Position numbers and translations under genes: made by a program
Assembly (NCBI RefSeq): GCF_009017415.1
Contig: NC_092408.1
Span: 1,302,001 to 1,366,000 of the forward strand
Direction: 5' to 3'
Length of the DNA: 64,000 nucleotides
DNA from: Aspergillus flavus
Lineage: Eukaryota > Ascomycota > Eurotiomycetes > Eurotiales > Aspergillaceae
Notes under the pieces: model-generated
Told to the model about the DNA's origin: nothing
Databases searched by the model: none
Seen by the model: the letters and a program-made list of their open reading frames with translations, nothing else
Part shown: piece after piece, positions 11,285-22,417 of the stretch
Layout of the letters: each line of letters opens with the position of its first letter
Numbering within the stretch: the first letter of the stretch is position 1

Positions 11285-13375
11285 ATGCGTCTCCTCAAAA
11301 CTAGGAAGACCAAAGCCGGCAACTTCGTGGTTAAGCTATTCACCGACGAGCAACTCCGAGGTCTGCCATATGCAATCCTTTCCCATACGTGGGGTCCAGA
11401 CGAGGCTACTCTGCAGAATATTAATGAGCCCAGCGTAAGTTCCTCAATGGGCTATAAGAAGATCGAACAATGCTGTTCAGTGGCCCGCAAGATGGGGTAC
11501 GAATACGTTTGGATAGACACATGCTGCATCGACAAAACAAGCAGCGCAGAGCTATCGGAGGCAATTAACTCCATGTTCGCATGGTACCAAGAAGCCAAGG
11601 TATGCTATGCATATCTCTCTGACGTACCGCATATACCATTCGAAACAAGTAGGTGGTTTACCAGGGGATGGACTCTCCAGGAGCTTATTGCTCCGCGGTA
11701 CATGATATTCTTTGACAGGAACTGGAAGAGGTTAGGTGATAAGAGGAGCCTTGCAAGACGAATATCTGAATGTACTCCCATACCTGACAGCATCCTCTGG
11801 GGTGAGAAAGATATTGATACGTTTAGCACTGCACAGAAAATGTCATGGGCGGCGGAACGACAGACATCTAGAGTTGAGGATCGTGCGTATTGCTTAATGG
11901 GGCTCTTTGGCGTCAATATGCCGCTAATCTATGGGGAAAGAGAGGCGGCTTTTATTAGACTCCAGGAAGAGATTCTACGCATCTCAGAAGACCATAGTCT
12001 ATTTGCTTGGAAATCGTCTGATACTCGCGCTGGACTTCTTGCTCCGTCTCCTGCTGCCTTTCTTGATTCCCATGATATTGTCCCATGCGAGACATTTGAT
12101 ACTTTCAGTAGCCCATTGATTATCAGTGGCAGGGGTATTCATCTCGATCTTTGCTTCATAGGCCTCGAGCAGGTTGGACTGGGGCTGGCTGTTTTACAGT
12201 GCAAGAAATTGGGTGGGGAGGCTACGTCGGTCGCCGTCTTTGTGCGTGACACCTCTTTGGCATTCAAGTTGGAGCGATTCAAGAGAGTTTATTGTGATGA
12301 CTTTCGCCATCTTGATCTCAAAAGGTATCACACACACCAATATCGTATGACAAGGATGTGTATTGAAAGTGGTCGCATTACTCGTTTCAAAAGCCCAAGA
12401 GGCTCCAAAGAATACAATAACCTTGCGCCGCCCCATATTTATCCTGATCCTAAGATGACACAGAGCATCGATTGGGGTAGCCCAAGGGTAGACGTTTATC
12501 TATGGTTGTTGCTTACGCGGAGCAATCTTGGAGCAGCCTTGAACGCGGTTTCGAATGGCCAGACGCCACTATCGTGGGCTGCTGAGAATGGTCTTGAGAA
12601 TTATGTCAATCTTCTGCTTGAGCGAGGTGCTACTACTGAGGTTGATGACAAGGTGATAGATACGCCCCTAGCCTTGGCATCAAAAAATGGGCATACTGCT
12701 ATAGTCAAGCTGCTGTTGGATAAAGGCGCTAGTGCTAGGGCAGCTGGTTCGAGTGGGAAAGCACCATTGGTCCACGGCAGCTATGCTGGGCATGAAGATA
12801 TTGTCTGGATGCTGATTGATAAGGGGGCCGATGTGAACGCAAAGGACCGGCATGGTGACACACCACTGATCCATGCTGCCCGTGGTTCTAACTGGTCTAT
12901 TGCCAACATACTGATTGAGAAGGGCATTGATATTAACACGAAGGACCAGTATGGTTACACACCATTGTTCTATGCTATCCGTGCTGATGAAGTGGCTTTG
13001 GTAAAGAGACTGATTGATAAGGGTGCGGATCTCAACGCAAAGGATGAGTGTGGTTACACACCATTGTTCCGTGCAACGTTTTGTGATAGGGCCTATATTG
13101 CAAGAGTACTGGTGGATAATGGCGCCAACATTAACACAAAGGATCAGGATGGTATGACGCCACTGGCCCATGCTGTCTTTAATAATCGAGTCGACATTGT
13201 CAACATGCTCCTTAAGAGGGGCGCTGAAATTGACCAAGCGCATAAGTATAGTCTGGCATTATTAACTTATGCTATTAATACCGGAGATCAAGCTATTCTC
13301 AATCTGCTGGAAACACCAGTAGAAAGGTTAGTTAGAAAGTCGCATCAGGGCATTCTCAAGCTCTTTGGGACGTAG
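11285..13375 (+). CDS. HET-domain protein with C-terminal ankyrin repeats
   Basis: A single 696-residue open frame. The N-terminal 230 residues are a HET domain with all its blocks: YAILSHTWG, YVWIDTCCIDK, RGWTLQELIAP and EDRAYCLMGLFGVNMPLIYGE. HET domains trigger regulated cell death in heterokaryon incompatibility. Residues about 405-680 are eight or so ankyrin repeats, several close to the consensus (KGADVNAKD, GDTPLIHAA, GYTPLF). There is no NACHT or NB-ARC domain between them, so this is a HET-ANK architecture, not a full NLR. Neighbouring repeat units share near-identical DNA (for example GGTTACACACCATTGTTC at about 12952 and 13054), which could allow repeat-number change by recombination. 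Partner and ligand are unknown. Confidence 0.92.
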   Translation: MRLLKTRKTKAGNFVVKLFTDEQLRGLPYAILSHTWGPDEATLQNINEPSVSSSMGYKKIEQCCSVARKMGYEYVWIDTCCIDKTSSAELSEAINSMFAWYQEAKVCYAYLSDVPHIPFETSRWFTRGWTLQELIAPRYMIFFDRNWKRLGDKRSLARRISECTPIPDSILWGEKDIDTFSTAQKMSWAAERQTSRVEDRAYCLMGLFGVNMPLIYGEREAAFIRLQEEILRISEDHSLFAWKSSDTRAGLLAPSPAAFLDSHDIVPCETFDTFSSPLIISGRGIHLDLCFIGLEQVGLGLAVLQCKKLGGEATSVAVFVRDTSLAFKLERFKRVYCDDFRHLDLKRYHTHQYRMTRMCIESGRITRFKSPRGSKEYNNLAPPHIYPDPKMTQSIDWGSPRVDVYLWLLLTRSNLGAALNAVSNGQTPLSWAAENGLENYVNLLLERGATTEVDDKVIDTPLALASKNGHTAIVKLLLDKGASARAAGSSGKAPLVHGSYAGHEDIVWMLIDKGADVNAKDRHGDTPLIHAARGSNWSIANILIEKGIDINTKDQYGYTPLFYAIRADEVALVKRLIDKGADLNAKDECGYTPLFRATFCDRAYIARVLVDNGANINTKDQDGMTPLAHAVFNNRVDIVNMLLKRGAEIDQAHKYSLALLTYAINTGDQAILNLLETPVERLVRKSHQGILKLFGT

Positions 13376-13522
13376 TCCTAGAGATCTGTTTACAATACCA
13401 TTCCTAGCTGTTGTTAGTGCTCCTTCAAGACAAACGGTCACAATTCATTTCAATCCAATTTTGCTAAGAACAGAACTGTATATAAAACCCACATAAACAA
13501 TGGTGTATCCAAAAATAAAAAC

Positions 13523-14770
13523 CTACAAAGAACTCTTACTCTTCAACAAATGGGCATTAACCGGCGTCAAAGCCTTCCCGTTCAACAAAAAGCCCTCAAT
13601 ATTCTCCATCGCCAACCTCTCAAACCCAATATGGGTATCAACAGTACCACCCGCATTATGCGACATCGCCATAACCCTGGGATGCTTCACCAACCGCGGA
13701 TGCACATATGGCTCATTGGCATGAACATCCAACCCAGCAGCCGCCAAATGACCCTCATCAAGCACCTGCACCAACGCCTCCTCATCCACCAACGACCCCC
13801 GCGCAATATTAATAAACCGCGCCCCCTTCTTAAACTGCCGAAACCGCTCCAACGTCAGCAACGTCTTCCCAGCAAACGGCGTCGCTACAACCACGCAGTC
13901 CGCGTCAGCCAGCAACGATTCCAAATCCTTGTAGTACGTCGCGCCGACCCGAGACTCCTGCTCGGGACTCTTCCGGAAGAGATCGTGATAGGCGATCTTC
14001 ATGCCGAAGGCGGCGTGCGCCTTCTGGGCGATCATGTACCCGATTTGGCCTAGGCCGATGATGCCCAGGACGTGGTTGCGTGGGTTGCGCGCCGTGAGGG
14101 GCGAGTTTTTGTGGGCGTCGGCGAAGGCTTGGGGATTGGCCGAGTGGGCGGCTTGGTGGGACCAGGCCAGGTTGCGGAAGACGGACAGGATTAGGAAGAT
14201 GGTCATGTCGGCGACGGATTCCGAACTTGCGGCGGCGCCGTTGCAGTAGATTATTCCTGTGAATTTTGTTCATTATTAGCTAGTTGTCATTTCTGTCTGT
14301 CTGTCTGTCTTTCTGTTTTCCCCACACTAACCGTCCTTTTACCCCACAATACAGAGTACAGTACAGTACATTCCTCGGCCGTAACCGGGGTACAACCATC
14401 CCCGGAAAAGGCAAGTAAAAAAGCCGACCAAGTAATAAACGAAAGAAGACATACCATGCTCAGCAAACACATCCACATCCGCCCAATCATATCCGGCCCC
14501 CGCCGACGCCATGATCTTCACGCTCTTAGGCAAAAGCGGAATCAACTCTCGATCCCAGCGCCCCATCTCGCCGCCCGTGTTCCAGAAGGGCCGGAAGATG
14601 GCATGGAAGTCCCCCCAGCGACGCTCTTTCAGGGCCCGCATGAACTCTTCCCGTTCACGCTCTTCGGCGCTGGGCTGGATGATTTCGAATTCGGAGCTGA
14701 AGCGGGCGTAGACATCGTGGTTGTATTTGATGTTGTCGCCGATGTGGAGAATGCGGAATTGGGGGGGCAT
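13523..14770 (-). CDS. D-isomer-specific 2-hydroxyacid dehydrogenase
   Basis: Exons 14770-14455 and 14256-13523 join in frame (donor GTATGT, acceptor CACAG) to give 349 residues. The start MPPQFRILHIGDNIKYNHDVY leads the substrate domain. The Rossmann motif GIIGLGQIG is near residue 170. The catalytic set is visible: Arg in NIARGSLVDEEAL, Glu in HANEPY and His in SHNAGGT. Members of this fungal group reduce glyoxylate, hydroxypyruvate or other 2-oxoacids with NAD(P)H; the exact substrate is not clear. The 198 bp intron is long for this window and holds a GTCT microsatellite. The coding strand shifts from C-ending codons in the 5' half to G/T-ending codons in the 3' half. Confidence 0.92.
14293..14310. 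repeat. (CTGT)n microsatellite in intron
   Basis: Four and a half tandem copies of CTGT on the plus strand inside the intron of the 2-hydroxyacid dehydrogenase gene. Confidence 0.8.
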
Positions 14771-15304
14771 TTTGGGGGGTTTTCTTGGATTATTTTTTTT
14801 AGGAGATTTTTGGGTTTGGGGATTTGTGGTGTTTATTTTATCTCGTTGTTTCTCTTTTAATAAAGCAATTGAGGGTGTATTCGCGTTTTCTTTCCTCTTG
14901 TTGCTATACTTATACTTCCGGTGTGTCAATTGCCGTCGGTCAAAAACCGATTGCCGACCCTGCGGAAATCCGAGTCGTATTGCCGTCACCGCTGCTGCTG
15001 GGAGCTGCTTTTCCCCATATGGGGCGATACTTGCTGTGAGGGGAAACTGGATGCCTTGTCACAGATTGATTAGTTGAACATCCTGCAGATCAACGGTGGA
15101 CACGGGCGTAATTGCCCTATGAAGTTCAATAAGGGGTTTTGAAATTGCCCAAGTCAGCACCAACTATGCAGTGCACGGGTACCAGCGGGTATCAGCCAAT
15201 TTCTATTCAGTCTAGAGCCTAAGCTAGAGCTAGGACCAAGATATATCAGTAGTATAGATAATGATAAGCTAAGTGAGAAAGCAAAAGAAAGGGAATATAT
15301 AAAT
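14771..15304. other. Intergenic, dehydrogenase promoter and ferric reductase 3' end
   Basis: Both flanking genes are on the minus strand, so this 530 bp holds the promoter of the dehydrogenase and the 3' region of the ferric reductase. A G/T-rich homopolymeric patch lies at about 14760-14830. No gene or clear site is seen. Confidence 0.5.
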
Positions 15305-17464
15305 CTACCAGCAAAACGACGCCTCGTATAAATCTATAGTTTGCGTCCCCTGATTATCCCGAACGCATTTGCGGACGTCATCGCCCATCCCGCCTGGTCC
15401 GCACACGCTGACTGCCATCGCTCCTACTTGTTGTGTCTTCTCGCTCTCTAGGATTTGGTCGAAGGATGGCTTGCCAAAGACCATACTGATTGGCACGCTT
15501 GGCGGCGCGGAATTGGTCCAAGGGCTCTCGTCGAGTGAGTACTCGTCTGTGCTTTCACTTACCGTTAAGTATATTTGGATAGAGAGCGATAGTTCTGGGA
15601 ACTGAAAGTAGGTATGGCTTTTTTGTTCGTTCGGTACTTGAAGCGCTGGATGGTTTAAGAGAGATGTCATCCACGGCTGGATCCATTCCAGATGGTCTAG
15701 AAGAACGTCAGTGGAGGCTGCTTTGATCTGTGCCGCGCATACTCACCGATACTGCGGATAACCCAGATCAGGCTGACCTTCCGAACAGCCGTCGACTTCT
15801 GCGAAAATCCACTCATAATCTCATGTAAGTAAGACATTGGATGCGTAACCCCAATACCGCCTGCGATCAGAAGGACTGTCCCGTAAGAGGATAGAGAATG
15901 GAGACCGCCTAGACAGACAATCAGCATAGCCCACTAATCATAGCGTATCCGCTACATACCGAAAGGACCTTCTACTAGAGCGGACGCGGTGAACCTTCCC
16001 TCCATCGACTTGTTAACCTTCTCAAGAAGCTTATTCGTAAATCCGTCCCGTCGCTTAATCAGGAAGGACATGACTTCACGCTTCGGGCCTCCCAACAAGA
16101 TGCTGAGTGAATCATTGGATCCGCGCTTTTCTGTCAAATTTGTTCGGTCGTCTGTCCATGCCACGGAGAAGGGATGCGACGTCCAAAGCCCAAGCGACGG
16201 CATGTAGAGATACATGTATTGCCCGGGTTTGAATGTCCATGACCGCGCCAGGGCTACATCAACGCGAGCTACATCGCCAGGAAGAAGCTCCACAGTAGCC
16301 ATTGTACGTTGTTTCCCAAAATTGCGCCATATAATACTCCCCAAGCGCCCAATTCTCTGTCAAGGAATGTTAGCCTGGACTTCAACTAAGCCTGAAACTA
16401 CCACGGAAACCAAGGAACAGGGAGACACAGAGTGGGTAGAATCGCGGTGCAGGTGGAGGAAGGAGGTGGTCAAGACTTACATCAAGACCCCAAAGAATGA
16501 GTGTGACCAGCAGAACACGTTGAAGAGCCAATCCACGAAGGTGATACCAGAGTCCCACAAATGATGTTATGGCAAGTAGAATATGCAGATGAAGGAAGAA
16601 CTCGTAAAAGGCATGTCTAATAGGGGATGTGGACTGAAACAGTATCACCATGAAGGCAATCAGAGCCTAACGTTATCCCGACCCGTTAAATCATATGCGA
16701 CAAGTTAAGTTCCAGGCAGAGACTTACAACAAATCCTTCTATGAAGAAGGGTGTGTTCCAGAGAAGATGGGTCACCTTTGACATGCTCACTACATACCGG
16801 TTAGTCATCTTCATTAACTCAAGCCAGACGGCAGAGTTTACTCACTTTCTTTGGCCTCACTGGCTACCACACAGGCCATATGAACTACGGCCTCGCCGAT
16901 GATGAGACGCCCAATCCATCGATGCATCAGGTTGAATGTGTCAAACTGCAACCCTAGCATTGGGATAAGGGGGTTGTTACGAGCAGCGGTGAGAACAAGG
17001 GCGGGCAGATTCATCACACAAAGATGGCCAGCGGCATATTTGATTTGGTACATGGTCTCCTCATAACCCGACCACCAGTTGGCAAGCACAAAGAAGAAGA
17101 TGATGTTCAGCACGAAGTAGGCAAGCAGTAGAACAGCCTCCAGCCGTAGTGGGATTATCCCCATATGGATCCGGCCCAGGAGGCGAAACTCGCGACTGTG
17201 TCGAAGCGACCATAACGGTGCGTAGAAGACATGCTTGTTGAAAAACGCTGAAAGAGCACCGTTTCGAGCGAACCCTTCCTGTTTATCTTCTCGAAGGATC
17301 TCACGTAGACGTCGATGGTGTCGTAGCCTTATGATAGAGCGGCTGAGGAATGAGACAACAAAAAAGCCTCCAAGGACATACAGAGGCGTGGCCAGAGCAG
17401 GGTTCATAGGAGGGTGGTCAGATCGGGTGTGTTGCTTCCCCGGCCCTATCTGATCTACTCCCAT
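15305..17464 (-). CDS. Ferric reductase (FRE/NOX-like transmembrane metalloreductase)
   Basis: Six exons (17464-16846, 16789-16728, 16666-16481, 16356-15960, 15908-15747, 15696-15305) join in frame to 605 residues. The protein moves electrons from cytosolic NADPH through FAD and two haems to reduce extracellular Fe(III) or Cu(II) before uptake. The N-terminal half has several hydrophobic spans with the paired haem histidines visible (HRWIGRLIIGEAVVH and HAFYEFFLHLHILL..WYH). The FAD motif is HPFSVAW. The NAD(P) motifs are GGIGVTHPMSYL and VCGPGGMGDDVR near the C-terminus. There is no siderophore or permease gene next to it. The length is near the usual 590-750 residues, with a short N-terminal tail and no clear signal peptide. 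Confidence 0.93.
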
Positions 17465-19414
17465 GTCTTAGAATTGCTGGATTCAAGTTGAAACTTGAGT
17501 ATGGGAATCAAAGAGGACTGCTTAAGCCGCACAACCACCTCGAGTCAGCGTTGACGCCTCCCTTCAAGCTGGACATGTACCAAGAGGATTATTATGGCTG
17601 TCTACAGCAAGATAAATACACAGGCACGAGAACAATAGGTTTGCGCTGCCCTAACACACGGGTCTTGTGCACGGCATATATTTAACGATGCCGTCATCCA
17701 TCTTGCCGTTAGCCTAAGTCATCCATGGACCGCACCGTGACAGGTTAGACACCCGCATTCTAGCAAGTCGGCTAGAAATCGAGAACAGTGCTCCTGAGAA
17801 GGTCATTACAACCAAGAATGTGGGGAACGGGGTTCCGGAATGAAGAGTTTGCCCAGTGGTCCGGACCGGAGAGGGGTGCTGTTGCTTCCCCGCCTGTACC
17901 TTCAGCAAATCAACAGACTGACGACATAGACTAAATCTTTGAAAATTAGTTCAACAAATATAGTCAATACCTTGTCGGTTGGTCGGGTGCACGAGGTGGG
18001 TCTGCAGTTAACTGGGCGGATGAAACCACGGCGCCGCAAACGGATACACAGAAAGCTGAGGATCTCAACCCACCATCCGCAACCACCCGAGGCTTCGGCG
18101 ATCTATTCTGCAAGAGCTACCACACATCTTCTAAGCAAGCTTTTATTTCGTAGAGCCTGAGATCTAGGACGATGACGTAGGACAGTTGCTGACATGGATT
18201 TGTCATGAGGAAACCACCCCTTCATTCCCGGCACGTGGCAGTGCCTGCCATGAGATTTAAACTGGTGATCAAGGTTCAGTTAACTGAAATTGGTATTATC
18301 TAGGCAGTGTAGGCACAGAAAAACCTTAGGCTTCTATTGACTCACGGCCAGAATGATGTGACTAGAGCCTTCCTACAAATGGGAGATCAACGTCATGAAC
18401 CGGACACCAGGTGAAGATTGCGTAAAGGTAGAAGCGGCTATTGTTACGGCAAGTATGTGTATCTTTGAAATCAAAAGGGCTCCATATATTATTGTAACGT
18501 TATGATGTTTTGTACTTTTAGACTTTCGTCTGTTGCGCAAGTCCCTGAGGTAACCATGGGAGTTCCCAAGGGGCGCGGGTTTTATTCGGCTTTCAAGATG
18601 ACGAAGTGGCTGTCACGAGTCCTTTCATGATAGAAGCGTTCGAGGTCCCATGTGCCCCGCCGTCAGTCAAGACAGCAAGCACGGTGCAGCTCATATCCTT
18701 GTTCCTGTCCTGGAAGATAATATGGCACGGTTGCTGCACTGACGACATGCCGGTAAACGTTGCCCAAGCTGTGTTTACGTGGTAAACTTGAACGTCACTG
18801 AGATGTCATTTAGCCCAAACAGGATCACAACCACATGATCGATACAGACTGCAGAGCAGCTTGCGTCAGCCTTATACAAGGTGGCAGGTACAGAAGCTTA
18901 ACTTGCCCTGATCGCCGCGTGGCTTAAACTTTCAGCCACACAGGCCGCATGCGGCGTAGTTCAAACTCGATCCGGGAACATCGTCGATCCCTAGCCAAGT
19001 TAAAAATACACCAATTCCCTGATGAGAACGTCCACGAACGGGACCGAGTCGACGCGAGCGAAAAGAATAAATCGAGAGAGTCGAATGGTGACTTGCACAC
19101 AGTACATGTTATTAGGCATTATACACAGGCAAACAACCAAATAGGAGAGGGACTGCTTTAGTCTAATTCGGCTTTTTGTGACGCCGGAGGGAAGATACAT
19201 AAAACAGGCCGGAGATCAACCGAAAAACGCCATGGACCGATAGTTGTATATATCCCGACATTTGTTTTCCATCACTCACAAAATACACCCTAATACCAGA
19301 AGCCGCGCATCGCGCAATACCGAGTGTCCCTTAAGTAACAAGTCATGAGATAAACCAACCCTTAGACAGCGACATCAACCGTAATGCATGCAGACGAGGG
19401 TAGACCCCGTATTT
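17465..19414. other. Intergenic, nothing recognised
   Basis: A 1.95 kb gap between the ferric reductase start and the srbA stop. Open frames are short and I recognise none. The left part must hold the ferric reductase promoter. The stretch 18180-18900 is unremarkable in composition and carries no detectable RNA gene. Confidence 0.5.
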
Positions 19415-22400
19415 TCAAGCCTCAACCTCACGCGAACTTTCCGGGCTGGGGCATCGGGCTGGTTTGCTATTAGAGGTCGCCCACCTGGTTTGTCGCGAAT
19501 CCTCATTTGACTTCTTGCGTGGCTTCTTCTTCTTCTTCTCGTCCTTATTCCGTATAGCCTTACTGCGCTCCTCTTGGATACGAGAATAGTCGATCAAATC
19601 GACCCCCGCGCTATGGCACAGGGTTTTACACTCTGCGTCAACAACTCCGACGAGATGAGAAGTAAATCCATAGAAAGCCGGGTTATACGCGTTCTTCGCC
19701 CAGTACGATAGCTCTGAAGCCACACGACTTAGATTGGGGATCAGAGGCGAGCATTTCGGGTTGTGGGATGGTGCTGGTCTGTCGGACTCATTGTCAGACA
19801 AGGATCGATGTCTAGAAACAGGAGAAGAGGGAACTGAGGAATCGGATGAATTCATGTAGTCGGTATCTGAGGCCAGAACGTGCAGAAGATGATAGGTAGC
19901 GGCGAATCCAAGGAGCGTTAGCTCAACGGGGTCCAAAGGTAGCTGGTTAAACCAGGAAACGGCTTTCTGCATCGTGAAGGACGCCGGGAGAGAGGTATCC
20001 CCGGTGGTCCGTGCTGTGAAGATGGCTGCAATCATTGCACAGCGCACGGCAATATTGATCTCATCACGAACAGATACGGGGAGAGAAGAGTCCAAGAAGT
20101 TTGAAGCCTGTGCTTTCTTGGTGTTTCCTTTGTCCTTGGGCAGAGCTGCAAGAACCATGTTAATATTCGCAACGCGATCTTGTTCGAAGAAAACAGCTTG
20201 CATAACCAGAGCACGCGTATGCGCCGCCGACGGCTGAGGCGCTACATTGAGAGCTGTTCTGAGTTTGGATTTGAAAGCATCGCGGCTCTTCCTCCTGTCT
20301 TGGCCGCCAGCACTGGCCTCGAAGTATCTCAGAAGGGCTCGTTGTAACAGATGGCTAGACCACCAAGCAGCAAGCGCATCCAACGAGGATTGAATGGCAG
20401 GATCCTCCTCCACTACGTCAAGTAAGGCCTCATCGCCATCCGTCCCTTCTTGGGTGGGACGGTTCCAGGTGAGATTTGCGGCTCTCTGGATGACACTGTC
20501 AATCATGACCTCCTCACTATCAAGCTCGAGTAAGGCAGACAGATGACTTGGGAGGACATCCGGGTGGTCCTCTGGCAGGGACGAATTCATTTTCCGAGCA
20601 AGGTCCCACTGGTACCGGGCCAGGCTACGCGCAACGTCGTTGGAGACGTTAAAGGTCCAAGAACCTGGGTCGCCCACGCGCCAAAGCAAAATGCGAACAT
20701 GCAAAGCTTTAAGCATCATTCGCATTGGGCTTCGAGGAAGGGTACCAGCAGCGAAAATGGTCAAAACGAGACGACTTTTGCTAACCTCTGCGTCACCTCC
20801 AGCTAGTTGAGCATCGATCGCGATGTCCCATGTCTTCACTCGACCTTTTTCATCCTCTTCGGTAATTCCTGTGGCCCATGAGTAGAGCTTCCATCCTAGT
20901 AGACAACGCAAGACGTATTCAAAACATCTCGACGTCACAACATACCACTCGTGGAAAAACGTATGCCGGGGTACTCCAACCCGCTGGATGCTAGTCAGCC
21001 AAGCCTGACGTCGGAAGTTGCTGGACGACAGCGTGGCAGAAGCTGATTTGGAAGAGGAGTACTGAAGCCCAGGCCCGCCGGAGTTGAAAAGGTACACGAA
21101 AACAATAAACGCACTGCCGACGACGAGAGTGGCAAGGATGAGAAAGTGGGAAATAGCGCGAGCGTGCCATGAATACCAGAAGCTCCGAGCCCACGCAACC
21201 CAATATCCGGCCGGTGGTAGTTGCAGGTTGTTGAAAAAGTTGACTGGGATAGCCAAGAGTCCTTTTGCTGTCGACTCAGTCTTCTTTTCTGAACTCATTC
21301 CCTCGAAAACCATAAGACCAGCAAGCGCGCCCAGCATGTATTTATTAGGATAGTGAGAGCGTTTGCGGCTACCCGGCTGAGGGGATGAATTACCGCTGCT
21401 TGGGTATTGGATGTAAGACTGTGACCAAGACTCGTCTCTCGGAGCCGCAGCCCGCATGCGCTTGAAGGCATCGGGCACCTTGATCATACCCTCTGGGGGG
21501 TGAAGAGAGGTCGGAGAGGGATCACTGGGAACATCCTCGGCGTTTGAGAAGACGCTAGGTGAGGAGCTGGCTCCAGACTCGGTGTAATTGCTCGGTGAAG
21601 AAACTGAGGCCGCAGATGTTACATTCTGATCGACGGCCTTATCCAATTGCCGTAGTCTATTCTTAAGAGCAGTGTTTTCATCTTCCAGTCGCTTATTACG
21701 GATTTCCAGATGTCGAATATACTCAGTTGCCTTGGAAAGGATAGAGGCCTTGTTCAGCTTGTTGGCTGGCGTGACACCCTCCCCGTCGTCTTCATCGACC
21801 AGATGTCTCGAAGCCCGAAGACTGGGGACGCTATCTCTGAGCTCGGCGATTTTCTCATTCAGGTTGGCTCGGTATCGCTTTTCGATCACATTGTGGGCGC
21901 GTTTCTTCGAAGGCATCTTCTTTCCGGGTGGGGCTAAGCCGCTAACAGTTGATCCATCGTCATCGCTACCGGACTTGCGTTTAGCGCCTGCTAGAGACAT
22001 AGGCGATCCAGATGTGGTCGACTGGGCAGACTGCATATCTGTGCCAGCATTTGAACTTCGATGAGGGGGGAGCCCGCCACCGCCATCCTGGCCTAGGAAG
22101 GAGTCAAACGAAAGATTCGTCACGCAATCGAGTGAAATATCTGGGGAGAACTCGGACTTCTGAACAGCACCAAGGCTCTGCTTGCCGATAGAGGTGCCGG
22201 GCGAGGTGAATGGGAAATCGAAGGGCGACTGGGTAATTTCATTGGTGGTCTCTGGGAAGGAGTGGTCATCCCATCTCATCCATTGTGTCCAATCCTGACC
22301 CGAATCCTCCGGGGATGACTGTGGGAACGCCATGGAGTCCGTCTGCGACTCTCTTCTGTCCGAAGACTGGGCGGGGGAGAAGAGCTGGAAATCGCTACCC

Positions 22401-22417
22401 ATGCCAGGCATAGCCAT
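19415..22417 (-). CDS. srbA: SREBP-type bHLH transcription factor (SrbA)
   Basis: A 1000-residue intronless frame. SrbA is an ER-membrane-anchored precursor whose N-terminal bHLH part is released at low oxygen or low sterol and activates ergosterol, haem and iron genes. The basic region RAHNVIEKRYRANLNEKI (near residues 172-190) has the Tyr that marks SREBPs, followed by a helix-loop-helix with an acidic loop (VDEDDGEG) and a leucine zipper to about 260. Two hydrophobic segments follow, near 350-365 (YMLGALAGLMVFEG) and 420-442 (FLILATLVVGSAFIVFVYLF), as expected for the hairpin anchor. The long C-terminal domain ends in a Lys-rich and Ser-rich tail. Its length is close to A. fumigatus SrbA as I recall it. 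The ferric reductase nearby is a plausible target, but no site is shown here. Confidence 0.95.
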   Translation of the reverse strand: MAMPGMGSDFQLFSPAQSSDRRESQTDSMAFPQSSPEDSGQDWTQWMRWDDHSFPETTNEITQSPFDFPFTSPGTSIGKQSLGAVQKSEFSPDISLDCVTNLSFDSFLGQDGGGGLPPHRSSNAGTDMQSAQSTTSGSPMSLAGAKRKSGSDDDGSTVSGLAPPGKKMPSKKRAHNVIEKRYRANLNEKIAELRDSVPSLRASRHLVDEDDGEGVTPANKLNKASILSKATEYIRHLEIRNKRLEDENTALKNRLRQLDKAVDQNVTSAASVSSPSNYTESGASSSPSVFSNAEDVPSDPSPTSLHPPEGMIKVPDAFKRMRAAAPRDESWSQSYIQYPSSGNSSPQPGSRKRSHYPNKYMLGALAGLMVFEGMSSEKKTESTAKGLLAIPVNFFNNLQLPPAGYWVAWARSFWYSWHARAISHFLILATLVVGSAFIVFVYLFNSGGPGLQYSSSKSASATLSSSNFRRQAWLTSIQRVGVPRHTFFHEWYVVTSRCFEYVLRCLLGWKLYSWATGITEEDEKGRVKTWDIAIDAQLAGGDAEVSKSRLVLTIFAAGTLPRSPMRMMLKALHVRILLWRVGDPGSWTFNVSNDVARSLARYQWDLARKMNSSLPEDHPDVLPSHLSALLELDSEEVMIDSVIQRAANLTWNRPTQEGTDGDEALLDVVEEDPAIQSSLDALAAWWSSHLLQRALLRYFEASAGGQDRRKSRDAFKSKLRTALNVAPQPSAAHTRALVMQAVFFEQDRVANINMVLAALPKDKGNTKKAQASNFLDSSLPVSVRDEINIAVRCAMIAAIFTARTTGDTSLPASFTMQKAVSWFNQLPLDPVELTLLGFAATYHLLHVLASDTDYMNSSDSSVPSSPVSRHRSLSDNESDRPAPSHNPKCSPLIPNLSRVASELSYWAKNAYNPAFYGFTSHLVGVVDAECKTLCHSAGVDLIDYSRIQEERSKAIRNKDEKKKKKPRKKSNEDSRQTRWATSNSKPARCPSPESSREVEA

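Noticed and set aside
12680..13243. 187-codon minus-strand open frame with repeating pattern
   Set aside because: Mirror of the ankyrin repeat DNA on the opposite strand.
17443..17460. GATA-like sequence resembling an SreA iron-repressor site near the ferric reductase start
   Set aside because: It lies inside the first codons of the coding region and deviates from the consensus.
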